DNA of 64,000 bases from Streptomyces sp. NBC_01304 (lineage in GTDB: Bacteria; Actinomycetota; Actinomycetes; Streptomycetales; Streptomycetaceae), in assembly GCF_035975855.1 (NCBI RefSeq), contig NZ_CP109055.1, positions 9,176,001-9,240,000 on the forward strand, read 5' to 3'. Below, piece by piece: positions 21,601 to 30,174 of the stretch. The translations under genes and the position numbers were made by a program. Numbering within the stretch: the stretch's first letter is position 1; the number at the start of each line of letters is the position of its first letter. A model generated the notes under the pieces. It had not been told where the DNA came from and did not search any database. It saw only the letters and a list, made by a program, of their open reading frames with translations.

Positions 21601-21807
21601 GGACGCAGGCGAAGAGGTCGCCGTGATGAGGACCGACACGAACAGCGCGGTCAGGAGCACGAGGGCGAGCCCGCGCGCGAGCCTGCCCTGGCGGGCTGCG
21701 CCACCGCCCTGGCCGGCCCAGGCTCGCAGCCGAGCCACCGACGTGATCATCCCGCTCATCGTCGTTCCCCTGCTCCTCGCCTCCGTACCAGTACCGACCT
21801 CGCTCAT
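18697..21807 (-). CDS. polytopic VirB6/TrbL-like conjugation membrane protein
   Basis: 1036 residues. An N-terminal signal-like segment (ARGLALVLLTALFVSVLITA, then SSPASAED) leads to an extracytoplasmic stretch, a set of membrane segments between about 190 and 330 and again at about 590-740, then a long Gly/Ser/Pro-rich disordered tail of nearly 300 residues. This outline fits the VirB6/TrbL-type inner-membrane channel of actinobacterial type IV secretion systems. A large central ectodomain (about 340-590) is unusual for VirB6 and may face the recipient or cell wall. The first ATG overlaps the VirB4-like stop; an ATG at 21759 has a better ribosome-binding site. Confidence 0.75.
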   Translation of the reverse strand: MSEVGTGTEARSRGTTMSGMITSVARLRAWAGQGGGAARQGRLARGLALVLLTALFVSVLITATSSPASAEDGWADLAAQKERDNYSLYQLASNASSYFSEKNSPSNDDGMHENWKPVTSSPASGGSMLGYTDPEFSLGNIVGWFFAEVSGSSQTVTYKTLAAKDDKGKAKYSGMLDYAHFGAANADLGLDTMSSGIGGQIVSVIGGSVIWVFYALALAVGTLFYVIIQFLKLINPFTWFYQAVSAVNPTFADGMTGGDTGGGALAGLQDWISGWYGLLVDISWQALVPVFIGVLLIGLVMFKKMDRGSAIKKLIVRVVFIGVGLPLVGSMYTGVLGKFDNSVLGQHAGPTRVVLSTYVDFEAWMMNDRLGIPDQATVAWKGDQASSEAMMSVRTSALAINKQSHGATFNGIAIGTKADDAESAWKDGTVAVDTDASDDFKAVFSTFGIIGKYIGSNEIAASDFESGIKSSITQLNEDADTKKSWFVDKGSYGDVEKFGEEDGPKPVDHPVISTDSTGLASSRPGKNSTVFTTTGTKSNCGFTVGKTPSSCNLSPLAAYNYLNTGFGPSSLNMYSSNNATSGFTRESHMAVSQVGTGPAKFMYWSNAVTVLGSIVLLGFWYAVGMLAGSVKRIFSLVAAVPFATLGAMAAIAKVIVYSMALILEVLVTLFIYQFVSEFLISVPDIMAGPLSSFMSPDGLWGSAVLGGTIVVILTLISSLLIMGITFALLRVRKTVLQAMDEVVTKLVDKFLETNTAPTPDKGGLMPALAAGAGAGAGMAMGNKLAGGFNRKISGPASPSTGKPAGKTASTNAGGTNGDTTALASGKQALALEGGDEGGPGDPNSPALSGGPGGGGSGGGPAGALGTSGQGGVLGDKGGPLQLTGGGAGSSYSDKQTAQNLSTQGGLSNLGYTSDGNRVIPGEVLASSTKPPNARGGAGSVPTSGRHKAVTGQTGSAQSGTSAPSQQSSSGGNQPTASRHSSGGAQASTPRAQAPRPRSRPRPLRVADRAPQSMETPEPQQRPGGGLRRGRREKPQD

Positions 21808-24107
21808 GCCTTGATCAGCTTCTTCCGCTTGGGCTTCTTGGTCGGACGCCTGACGCTGTCCTTGGGCTGGCGCAGGCTCATCTTGCCGTCGCGGCGCTTG
21901 CCCTCGTCGCTCTGACCTGCCTCGGTCTCGCCGTCGCCGCCCTCGCTGTGCTTGCGGACGCTGGTGAGGTTCGCGCCCGGCGCCGGCTTGTCGTGCATGA
22001 TCGCGTCCATCCGCGCCGCATGCTCGGCCCTGACCGCCTCCAATCGGACCTGCCTGCGCTGGGCCTCGCGGTAGGGGTTGATCCCCAGTGCCAGGTCCAG
22101 GTGGAAGACCACGTTGGAGACGCCCCGGCGCAGGTACGTGAGGTTCTCGCCCTTGGTCGTGATGAGCTGGGCGAGATCCGGTGGAATCCGCTGGTGTAGC
22201 TGCTTCTGGTATTCCGCCACCGCGGCGTCGCGCATCGGGCCGAAGAGCGTGTAGTCCGCGGCGTCGAACGTGTTGAAGTCGCTGTCGGCCAGCATCCTGT
22301 CGACGTCGTTGTAGCTGTAGACCACCCGGCCGCCGCGCTCGTGCATGTGGTCGAACTGGTCTTTGATGTACTTCTTCACCCGGTCGTCGATGTGCTCGGC
22401 GCCGTGGATGATCACCGTGTCGCCGAGCCCTAGCTTGCCGACGGCGAAGCCGACGATGTTCACCAGCTGTGCCATCGCCACGCCCTTGCCGCGGCGCATG
22501 AGCCGTGAGAAGTCATAGACCACACGCAGCGAATCACGGACCCCGTCCACGGCCGAGGCCGTGTGGTTGTTGAATAGGTCGCCGTTGGTGCTCAGCATCG
22601 CGTTGGCGATGCCCCTGAGCACGTTGTAGGCGCGCAATTGGTCCGGGTCGGTCTTGCTCGAGTTCAGCAGCGCCTTGTGCGCGGTTGCCAGGTAAGAGAC
22701 GAACATCTGAAGACGCGGCACCTGGGTGTGCGGGATGTTCACCACCCGCAGGCGGTGACGCTGCTCCTTGGCGTTGTGCCGCCACATGCCCTGCTCGACA
22801 TAGAAGTCGGTCACCGTGTCTTCGAGGGCGCTGCGGATGATCGAGCCGATCGCTCCGTCGCTGGTCTCGTAGAGCTGCTCGAACATCAGCTTGAGCTTCT
22901 CCATCTGGGCGGAGAAGACAGTCAGTTCGTCCTCCTGTTCGCCGAACATCTCGAACATGTTCACATCGCCCTGATTCAGGTCCACGCGCGCGGTGAGCCG
23001 CTCGAACTTCGGACCGAGCTTGTCGAGGTTCGCTCCGTCGAGGATGAGGTGGACGACCTGGCCGTTGTTCAGCAGCGCCGCCTGAGAGATCTTTGAGCAC
23101 CACATGTTGGCCACCCGCTGGCGGTCGAGGTACTCGCTGAGCGTGGCATCGGCGACGATCGCGTGGTGGTCGTAGGCGTTGACGTCCATGAGCACGGCGC
23201 TGTTGTTGACGTCGCCGACCATGTAGCCGACATACTCGCCGCCGCGGTCGTTGAGGCCATTGGTCACCAGCGAGTATGAGCCCGCCAGCTCGGTCGAGGT
23301 GAAGTGGAAGCCCTTGCCCTTCTTCTTCTCGTTGTTCTTCCACAGGCCCGAGAGCTCCTGGCGCTGCTCGCCGGCGTAGGGCGCAGCCTTCAGCGTGCCG
23401 AACCGGTCGATGTACAGACGCGTGACCCGGTCGATCGTGTCGTCCAGGGCCGCCAGATCGGGGGCCTTGAGGAAGAGCCGGTTGTGCACCGAGAGGTAGC
23501 CCGCACCGTCCTGGATCTCGCTGATCGTGATCCCGAGGTCACCGGAGATCTTCGCGGCTTTGCGCTTGGAGGAGGTCGTGCCCGTCTCCTCCTGCTCGCT
23601 CGCATCCAGCCGGTCCAGCTTCTCCGACTGCTTGATGTACGAGTCGATCCACTTCTCATCCATCCGCTTGACCTGCTCGAGCACGACGGCGGTGACCCGC
23701 TCGTCCAGGCCGTCCGGGATCCGGTCGATGCCCCAGAAAGCCCCGAAGTTGTCGTGCGCGGCGTCGTCGTGGAAGTACGCCAGGACGCAGGCGACCGAGC
23801 TGTCGACCTCGAAGTAGTCGGAGCGGAAGAGGTACTTCTCCTTCGCCTTCAGCGCGAGCAGGTGAGGGTAGGCGTCGAACGTGCCCTGGAGGTGCTTCAC
23901 CTCCCGGCGCCGCTGCCGCCAGTTCTGCTTCGGCCCGGCGAACTCATCGGCTGCGCCGTCCGTCGGCGCAGCGTCCGGTGTGCCCTCATCCTGAGCAGCA
24001 CCGTCCGCGCGCGGATCATTGACCACAGGCTCCGCGGTGTCGTTCGTCTCGTCAGGCTTCTTCCCCGGAATGCCGAGCTGTGCCCGGACTTTTGTCATCA
24101 GCGCCAT
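21804..24107 (-). CDS. VirB4/TraC-like protein with degenerate ATPase motifs
   Basis: 767 residues, ATG with GAAGGA upstream. The order of elements is that of VirB4 conjugation ATPases: an N-terminal domain with YFHDD and RLFLKAPDLAALDD, a central GYMVGDVNNSAVLMDVNAYDHH region where VirB4 proteins lead into Walker A, GQVVHLILDGANLDKL like the post-P-loop strand, and DTVIIHGAEHID in the Walker B position. But no GxxxxGKS/T P-loop is present, and the DE of Walker B is replaced by HG. It may be a structural pseudo-ATPase, with energy supplied by a protein outside the window. Overlaps the VirB6-like start; the basic tail is KKPKRKKLIKA. Confidence 0.7.
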   Translation of the reverse strand: MALMTKVRAQLGIPGKKPDETNDTAEPVVNDPRADGAAQDEGTPDAAPTDGAADEFAGPKQNWRQRRREVKHLQGTFDAYPHLLALKAKEKYLFRSDYFEVDSSVACVLAYFHDDAAHDNFGAFWGIDRIPDGLDERVTAVVLEQVKRMDEKWIDSYIKQSEKLDRLDASEQEETGTTSSKRKAAKISGDLGITISEIQDGAGYLSVHNRLFLKAPDLAALDDTIDRVTRLYIDRFGTLKAAPYAGEQRQELSGLWKNNEKKKGKGFHFTSTELAGSYSLVTNGLNDRGGEYVGYMVGDVNNSAVLMDVNAYDHHAIVADATLSEYLDRQRVANMWCSKISQAALLNNGQVVHLILDGANLDKLGPKFERLTARVDLNQGDVNMFEMFGEQEDELTVFSAQMEKLKLMFEQLYETSDGAIGSIIRSALEDTVTDFYVEQGMWRHNAKEQRHRLRVVNIPHTQVPRLQMFVSYLATAHKALLNSSKTDPDQLRAYNVLRGIANAMLSTNGDLFNNHTASAVDGVRDSLRVVYDFSRLMRRGKGVAMAQLVNIVGFAVGKLGLGDTVIIHGAEHIDDRVKKYIKDQFDHMHERGGRVVYSYNDVDRMLADSDFNTFDAADYTLFGPMRDAAVAEYQKQLHQRIPPDLAQLITTKGENLTYLRRGVSNVVFHLDLALGINPYREAQRRQVRLEAVRAEHAARMDAIMHDKPAPGANLTSVRKHSEGGDGETEAGQSDEGKRRDGKMSLRQPKDSVRRPTKKPKRKKLIKA

Positions 24108-24153
24108 GGTGTCCTTCGTTCGTTGCTCGTCGTGGTGGCCGGCCTGGCGCTGG

Positions 24154-25053
24154 TCAGTTCAGCGACGCCTCGAGTTTGAGCAGTTCGTCGTCGATGCCCT
24201 GGTAGAAGACCCTGAGCATCGGCATGGACTCCTCGCGGTCGAGCATCGCGGCTTCCTTGATCATCAGAGCCGAGCCGCCGACCTCGGCCTGGAGGACCTG
24301 GTGCCCCTTGCGCAGTGCGCCGGCGTTCTTGCCCTTCAGCAGCAGGTACTGGTGGATCGAGGTGAACTTCCCGCCCACGTGCTGCGCGAGAATGTCGTAT
24401 TGCTCGTTCTGCAGCTCGATCAGATCGGGGTCGCGGACCTGCAGGGCCTGGTTGCGCCGTTCCAGGTTCGCCACCTGGTGGTAGACCCGCTGCGGCTCCT
24501 TCGTCGTGATGAAGCAGTGCTCGCAGGCCGTCTCGACTTTGCGCCAGAAGGAGTCGACCCGGTCGAGGATCCTGACCCGGTCCTCGTCGAAGAGCAGATA
24601 GCTCGCCGAACCGACGACCAGGTAGACCCGGCCTTTGCCGCCGTCGGAGAAGCGGATCAGCCCGTCCTCGTCGATCCCGTCGACGCCGGCGATCGAGTTG
24701 AAGTCCGTGGGGTTCGAGCTGCGGCGCGTAAGAACGTGACGGGCCTTCCGTGGCAGGTAAGCCAGGAGGGCCGGGACGCGCATGATGCGCAGCTCCTTCG
24801 TCTTCACCAGTCCGCCGAAGTAGGCAATCGCCGCCAGTCCCCAGAGAATGAAGAACGTGATGGCCACCGGTCCCGAACTCGCGACGAACGTCGACGTGCT
24901 GAACCACAGCAGGGCGAGGATGCCGCCGCCGAAGAAGAGCAGCTGCTTGATCGGGGAGGGCCTGGCCGCCCAGCCGCCCTTGCTCAGCGTGATCTCGTAG
25001 TCGAGGAAGCTCCTGTTCAGCGAACTCGGCACCTTGTAGGACAGTTTCGCCAT
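24154..25053 (-). CDS. PrgI/VirB3-like membrane protein with soluble C-terminal domain
   Basis: 299 residues from ATG 25053 (GGGGAG upstream; an earlier start at 25089 is less likely). The first 90 residues have the PrgI pattern: KLSYKVPSSLNRSFLDYEITL, two close membrane segments (LLFFGGGILALLWFSTSTFV and AITFFILWGLAAIAYFGG), then a cytoplasmic domain of about 200 residues with YLVVGSASYLLFDEDRVRILDRVDSF and a helical C-terminus. The small VirB3-like protein normally docks VirB4. Here the extra domain resembles a VirB4 N-terminal module, so the VirB3/VirB4 functions may be split differently. Directly upstream of the VirB4-like gene. Confidence 0.72.
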   Translation of the reverse strand: MAKLSYKVPSSLNRSFLDYEITLSKGGWAARPSPIKQLLFFGGGILALLWFSTSTFVASSGPVAITFFILWGLAAIAYFGGLVKTKELRIMRVPALLAYLPRKARHVLTRRSSNPTDFNSIAGVDGIDEDGLIRFSDGGKGRVYLVVGSASYLLFDEDRVRILDRVDSFWRKVETACEHCFITTKEPQRVYHQVANLERRNQALQVRDPDLIELQNEQYDILAQHVGGKFTSIHQYLLLKGKNAGALRKGHQVLQAEVGGSALMIKEAAMLDREESMPMLRVFYQGIDDELLKLEASLN

Positions 25054-25089
25054 GGATCTCTCATCTCCCCCTGCAACCGCAATGGCCAT

Positions 25090-25730
25090 TGCCTGGTCTA
25101 TCGAAAAGTCCTCATACCTGAGAGGCGTGTAGATGACATCCTAACTTAGATAGGCTATTCGAATCGTAGCGAAAGGTGCTCGAATCGGATGCTGGATGGC
25201 TTGGGCTGGCGACTCCGGGCCATCGGGTGCCGTCTGAACGGCTGGCAGAGCAGCCATGCCGCAGGCCCTCGCAACCGCCTCGCCGTCCCCTCGTGACCGT
25301 CCCCCTCGAAGATCTCCTGGCGGGCGGGCACTTCATCGCGCGCCGCCTGCTCCGAGTGCCGGAAGTGACGGAGCCTGGCGATGCGCGGCATCTCCTTGGC
25401 CGGATCGAACGCCGAAAGCGCCTGTACGGTGTGATCAAAGCGCCCAGTGAATAACGTGATCTGGCCGGTTCGTGGTCGGCGAGAGCGTGCGCACGTCGAG
25501 TCGCCGGGCTGTCAGTTACGGTCGTCGCCGAGCCGCCGCAACCGCGGGACCGGCGATGTCTCGTGGGTCAGCATCACGTCGGGGCTTGCCTGCGCATGAC
25601 TCGAAGAGGCCTACCGGCCCCGCGGTCATCTTCAACTGCATGCCTTGGGGTAACGTCGCCTCTGGGTGGCGACGGGCAGGCCCGCCTAGTCAAGATCTTC
25701 TTGGCTCCTGCGGCACGGGCTAGCTGGGCG
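25090..25730. other. 640-base gap without an intact gene
   Basis: Between the topoisomerase and PrgI-like genes. I see no supported intact gene; short open frames on both strands lack ribosome-binding sites and family matches. It holds one DUF397-like remnant (25565-25660), and AT-richer DNA near 25080-25180 probably carries the promoter of the transfer genes. Confidence 0.5.
25565..25660 (+). pseudogene. DUF397 remnant
   Basis: The plus frame reads HDSKRPTGPAVIFN, matching the RDSKxPTGPALxF core of DUF397, but the WRKSSYS opening and a usable start are missing and the C-terminal helix is eroded. It suggests a second XRE/DUF397 pair was once here. Confidence 0.45.
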
Positions 25731-28106
25731 TCAGCCGAACGAGGGCACGATCTTCTTCTTACCGCCCTCTTCCTTCCATGCGACCTTCGCGTCAAAGGTC
25801 TTGCCCTTTGCCGAGACGAACCCCGTGCCCTGGATGGTCTTGCCGGCTGCCAGGTCCTTGCGCTGCGCATCGGTGAAGGTCACCTGGCACCAGGACCTCG
25901 GCGGCTCGTCGCCGGAACCGAAGTCGGGAACGGTCTTCTTGGCCTTCGCGTCCCAGCTGACCTTGCAACCGAAGGTCTTACCGGTCCTTGCGCTGACGAA
26001 GTCGTCGATCTCCAGTGACTGGCCCGCCAGGAGCGCCGTGACCTCCGTTGGCGTGAACGTCCGGCCGGACCACTTCGTCGGCTTGTCAGGCACCTCCAGC
26101 TGGAACCCGACGAACTTGCGGCCCTTGTAGTCGCCGACACCGAGCGCTCCGGTGGCTGTGTAGGGCTTGCCCGCCTTGTTCGTGGCCCCGAAGGCGATCG
26201 TCTCGCCCGCCAGCAGCTTCGCCACCTCGCTGTCACTGAACTCGTGGCCCGACCAGATCCTTTTGAAGGCGACCTTCTTCGGGCCGCCCGGAGCGGCCTG
26301 CCACACACCCTCGGCGCGCGCAGTGACCATCTCCTCCTTCAGGCCCAACTCGGCGCGCATGGACGCGGCGTTCTGCGTCATCGTCGCGATGTCCTCACGG
26401 ACCCAGTCGGCGACGACGGCCAGGCGCTCCTCGGCCGTCGCCGTCCCGGCGGCGATGTCGCGCATGTCGGCGTAGACCTTCTCGGTGAGCGTGAGGTCGC
26501 CGATGCGCGTGCCCGGCAGGAGCCGCCAGCTCATCTCGCCGGCCTGTGCCAGCCTGAGTTTCCGGCCCTTCTCCGTCAGCAGCGGGTACTTCGCCCGGCT
26601 GTTGGTGACCTCGGAATACGTCGAGGTGCGGGTCGCGCCCGTGCCCACGTCGCGCTTTTCCAGCTGCTTCATCAGCCACTTCATCGTCGGATGCTCGGGG
26701 CGCTTGTTCGCGCCCTCGAAGGTGAACGGCTCTGCTGCCCGGCCCAGGCCCTTGCCGGACTCGTTCTCATCGCCCTCGGCTGTGTCGTCGCCGGCGTCGG
26801 GATCGAACACGGCGCGCCAGCCAGGGCTCTTGGGCACATTGGCGATGCCCATGAAGTCCGGGTACTTCTCCACGTGGCCCTTCTGCTGCTCGTAGAGGTA
26901 GTCCTCGGCGAGCATGGCCAGGTAGTTCTTCGCGAGCATCTCGTAAATGCGCCGTCCGGCCTTGCCGTACTTGTGCTCGACCTCGTCCAGCGAGGAGGGC
27001 ACCTTCGGCCCCGGACGATTCGCGCCATGCGCACCCTGAGACTTCACGTGCGTCGACCGGGGCTGACGGCGTGTCAGAAGCCCGGCGTCGACGCCGGCCA
27101 CGGCGGCGATCTTGTCGACCAGCGGGGCGAGATCATTGAACTGCTCCGGCGTGATCGTCTTGTCCTCCGTGCGCGGATACGAGACGACCTGGTCCTCGTA
27201 CATCTTCTGGTACGTCGAGAGCGTCAGGTTCGCCTTCACGCCCTTGCCGACGAGCATCGAAGACAGGGAGGCGAGGTCGAGCAGCTTCGGCGGCGGGGTC
27301 TTCTTGCCCGCCTTGCTGTCCAGGACGGCAGGGGAGGGGCCGTACTGCTGCGGCACCTGGCCCTTCTGGTCGAACCGTGGCTCATCAGGGTTCGTGTACA
27401 TGACGTCGTTCTCGTCGCGGAAGCGGTTCTGGAAGAACGGCTTCTTGACGTACGCGTCATAAGCCTTCTGCTGATCGCCGACGAGAGAGACCATCGCCGA
27501 CTTCAGCCGTCCCTGGCGCAGCACGAGGTCCTGGCCGGACTGGCGGCCCATCGCCGTGGCGATACGGGTGAACTGCATGGAGAGGAAGTCCCACTGCGAG
27601 CGGTACATCGCCTTGCGGTAATCACCCTCGTCCTGCATGGACTTCACGGGCCGGCGCTGCTCGAAGGCCTTCTGGAGCGAAGCCTTCGACTCATCGGTGA
27701 ACTCCATACGGCTGAACTTCTTGCCGTGGAAGCCGAGTTCGTCGATTGCCTCCCAGAAGAGCAGATCGCCCTCGCCGGACGGATCCAGGTCCGTGGCGAT
27801 GACGATTTCGTCGCCGCGGCCGAGCGCCGCCCGCAGAGCCTTGATGACGTCTGAGACGTTCTTCTGCGGCTCACGCTTCCACGAAAGATCCCGCGGGTTC
27901 CACGGCAGGTTGCCCAGATCCCACTTCTGATAGGCGTCCGCGAGCGAGGAGTCCACCATCGCATGAGGCTGGGCGAACTCATAGAGATGGCCCCGCAGGG
28001 TCGCCACTTCGTACGCCGTGCCCTTGTGGCTGCCCTTCGTCCCGCCGAGGGCGCTGGCCATGTTCCTCGCTGCGCTCGGCTTCTCTGCAACCACGATCGC
28101 GACCAT
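25731..28106 (-). CDS. type IA DNA topoisomerase (TopIII/TraE-like)
   Basis: 791 residues. TOPRIM domain at the N-terminus with IVVAEKPSAARNMASALGG and ATDLDPSGEGD (DxDxxGE). The catalytic domain follows, with the active-site Tyr in VVSYPRTEDKTI near residue 315. The C-terminal 250 residues hold repeated W/F-x-G-x-x-F-x-x-x-E-V-x-x-LLAGE units (three or four copies), as in C-terminal topoisomerase repeats. Plasmid-borne type IA enzymes resolve intermediates in conjugation and replication. ATG with AGAGGGAG upstream. It is the largest enzyme of the transfer block and the first after the unknown 389-residue gene. Confidence 0.9.
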   Translation of the reverse strand: MVAIVVAEKPSAARNMASALGGTKGSHKGTAYEVATLRGHLYEFAQPHAMVDSSLADAYQKWDLGNLPWNPRDLSWKREPQKNVSDVIKALRAALGRGDEIVIATDLDPSGEGDLLFWEAIDELGFHGKKFSRMEFTDESKASLQKAFEQRRPVKSMQDEGDYRKAMYRSQWDFLSMQFTRIATAMGRQSGQDLVLRQGRLKSAMVSLVGDQQKAYDAYVKKPFFQNRFRDENDVMYTNPDEPRFDQKGQVPQQYGPSPAVLDSKAGKKTPPPKLLDLASLSSMLVGKGVKANLTLSTYQKMYEDQVVSYPRTEDKTITPEQFNDLAPLVDKIAAVAGVDAGLLTRRQPRSTHVKSQGAHGANRPGPKVPSSLDEVEHKYGKAGRRIYEMLAKNYLAMLAEDYLYEQQKGHVEKYPDFMGIANVPKSPGWRAVFDPDAGDDTAEGDENESGKGLGRAAEPFTFEGANKRPEHPTMKWLMKQLEKRDVGTGATRTSTYSEVTNSRAKYPLLTEKGRKLRLAQAGEMSWRLLPGTRIGDLTLTEKVYADMRDIAAGTATAEERLAVVADWVREDIATMTQNAASMRAELGLKEEMVTARAEGVWQAAPGGPKKVAFKRIWSGHEFSDSEVAKLLAGETIAFGATNKAGKPYTATGALGVGDYKGRKFVGFQLEVPDKPTKWSGRTFTPTEVTALLAGQSLEIDDFVSARTGKTFGCKVSWDAKAKKTVPDFGSGDEPPRSWCQVTFTDAQRKDLAAGKTIQGTGFVSAKGKTFDAKVAWKEEGGKKKIVPSFG

Positions 28107-28360
28107 GCCGACTCCCTCTTGCCGTTGACTTGAAAGCGAGTGTGAGTCTACTCGGAAAGGAGGCTTGAATGAGAGTCTGAATGGCGACGGAAAGGGTGTT
28201 GAGTGGTTGTGCGGGCGTGAAGCGAACTGCTGGCGGCATGCTGCTCGACCGATGACAGGGGCGCCCCGAACCGCCGCGCAGCGTGCCGGAGATGTCCACG
28301 GTCAGTGAGATCAGTACGACTACGCCCTTCGCCTCGTCGTCCGGCTCGGCCACCTGTGTC

Positions 28361-29530
28361 TCACCGAATAGGCCGTCCTTCCTGCTCGCGTTCAAGTTTC
28401 ATCTGCTTCCTGGTCGCTTCCCGGGCCTTGTCCCGGAAGTAGAGCGCCTCCTTGTGCGTGACCGGCGCGTCGTGGAGGTTGTGCGAGCCCCGCAGGAAGT
28501 TCTCCGTGCGGTCGGCGATGGAGTACGCCAGCGCCTGCTCGACCACCGCGCTGGTCTGGCGAACCTCGCCCAGCTCGTCGCGTAGCTTGCGCAGCAGTCC
28601 GTCCCGCTCGCGTTCACCGGCCTCGATGTTCGCCAGGCGCGCCACCACGCTGCCCAGCAGCGGGTCGCGGGAGCGGAACAGTTCGACGGCGCGCTCGGTG
28701 GCAGGATCGGCGTCAAGGCTCAGGTCGAGCTGAGCCAGCAGGAACGCCGTCACCAGAGTTCCCTGACTCAGCCGCCGGCTGAACTCCCGAGCGGCGCTGT
28801 CGCTCACGCCCAACTCGCGGACTGCGGCTGCTCGCAGCTGCTCCCGCAGTGCGTTCATGATGCTCTCGGGCAGCGCCTTGATGTGCGGCTGGCTCTGCCC
28901 GCCGCTGAGCCGGAAGCCCGAGTGGGGGAGCACGGCGGTCTCGGCTGAGCTGTCTGATCCGCCCTTCGAGGCCGCACTCTGCGCGGCGTCCTGATGATCG
29001 GTGAGCTGCAGCGATCCGAGCCCTACATGCTCGGGTTCATCCGGTGCGGCGACGACGTCATGGGCAGTGACTTCGGCTGTAGCGGCGCCCGCGACGTCCG
29101 GTTGTGCCCCGGGGACCGGAACAACATCAGCCGCAGGGCCCGCCGGCACACCGCCCGGGAGCACCCCGTCAGCGCTGTTCTGTCCACCGCCGGCACCACC
29201 GCGCTGACTGGATCCGCCGGCCCGCTCGGAGTCGCCGGCGTCGGGCTCGCGGTCCGGCTCCAGGTCCAGGCGATCTGCTTCGGCGTCATCACCCGGACCG
29301 GCCTGCAGATCTTCAGCCTCGAGTGGGGAGTCGACGTCGCCAGCCTCATCGAGCTGCGCCTCCGGCTCGGGCGTTGCCACCGCAGGCTCAGGCTGCGCCG
29401 TCTGGTCCTGGACGCGCTTGAGTTCCTCGCGCCCGCCGCGCCGGTAGGCGTCGAGGAAGGATGTGTCCACATCCATCACCTCGGCGGTGGGTGTGGCCGC
29501 CTCCAGCATCTCCGCGAAGTCCTGGCTCAT
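28361..29530 (-). CDS. hypothetical protein, acidic N-terminus, helical C-terminus
   Basis: 389 residues; the ATG overlaps the ribbon-helix-helix gene stop. Residues 1-210 are low-complexity and rich in D/E/P/A/G; residues 215-389 are helical (ESIMNALREQLRAAAVRELG, REFSRRLSQGTLVTAFLLAQLDLSL, DGLLRKLRDELGEVRQT). No catalytic motif. Its coupling to an RHH DNA-binding protein and position before the topoisomerase suggest a relaxosome or partition accessory protein, but this is inference from context only. Confidence 0.6.
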   Translation of the reverse strand: MSQDFAEMLEAATPTAEVMDVDTSFLDAYRRGGREELKRVQDQTAQPEPAVATPEPEAQLDEAGDVDSPLEAEDLQAGPGDDAEADRLDLEPDREPDAGDSERAGGSSQRGGAGGGQNSADGVLPGGVPAGPAADVVPVPGAQPDVAGAATAEVTAHDVVAAPDEPEHVGLGSLQLTDHQDAAQSAASKGGSDSSAETAVLPHSGFRLSGGQSQPHIKALPESIMNALREQLRAAAVRELGVSDSAAREFSRRLSQGTLVTAFLLAQLDLSLDADPATERAVELFRSRDPLLGSVVARLANIEAGERERDGLLRKLRDELGEVRQTSAVVEQALAYSIADRTENFLRGSHNLHDAPVTHKEALYFRDKAREATRKQMKLEREQEGRPIR

Positions 29531-29934
29531 CCGAGCTCGCCGTCCTCGGCATCCAGGAGGTAGTTGTCACCGCGGGTGAGCCCGATGAGGGAGTCAAAGC
29601 CTGTGGTGACGACGCGTTCGAGGTTCGCCGCGTTCGTCGCCAGTGCCGCGACCTGGTCGACAAGCTCGTTGAGCCGAGCGATCTCCAGGGTCGGCAGTTC
29701 GTAGTCGAGGTTCTCGCGCCGGATCTTCTCGACCACTGCCTCGGCCACGTACTCGTTCACCGAGGAGAATCCGCGTTTGTCAGCCCAGTACTGCGCGCGC
29801 TGCTTGTCGTCCGGATCCAGCCGGATGAACATGCCATGGCGCCCACTGCTGCCGCTCTGCGTCGGGCCCGGCGGCTTCTTCTTCGTGCCGGGCACGGACT
29901 GTGTCGTCTTCTCCAGGTCCTGCATGGCGGTCAT
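29527..29934 (-). CDS. ribbon-helix-helix protein, MobC/ParG-like
   Basis: 135 residues from ATG 29934 with AAGGAGA upstream; an upstream ATG at 30003 has no such site. The RHH-like core lies at about 30-75: HGMFIRLDPDDKQRAQYWADKRGFSSVNEYVAEAVVEKI, a beta-strand plus two-helix pattern. A C-terminal helix follows (IARLNELVDQVAALATNAANLERV), like MobC/relaxosome accessory proteins. Likely binds DNA at oriT or at its own promoter. No relaxase is next to it. Confidence 0.72.
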   Translation of the reverse strand: MTAMQDLEKTTQSVPGTKKKPPGPTQSGSSGRHGMFIRLDPDDKQRAQYWADKRGFSSVNEYVAEAVVEKIRRENLDYELPTLEIARLNELVDQVAALATNAANLERVVTTGFDSLIGLTRGDNYLLDAEDGELG

Positions 29935-30174
29935 GAGCGCTGTCTCCTTGGCTTGCTTTACTGGCCTGAAGAGGCGGCTTATCAGCGTTACTGGATAGCC
30001 CATCTGTGGTCTTTGTGCGCTTGGTTGAATGCCGGCAGAGTCGCAGTTGCGCTCAGTTGGTGCCCCTGGCGGGACATCGCGGAGCAGATGGACCTGCCCG
30101 ATCCCCTTCCTTTCGGTCGGGGATACCTGTTGCGGACCATGCGGCTACCCTCGCCTGGCCTGATGGACGCCGAC

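Noticed and set aside
24098..24907. 269-codon minus frame overlapping the PrgI-like gene
   Set aside because: Wrong frame of a gene with clear membrane segments and ribosome-binding site.
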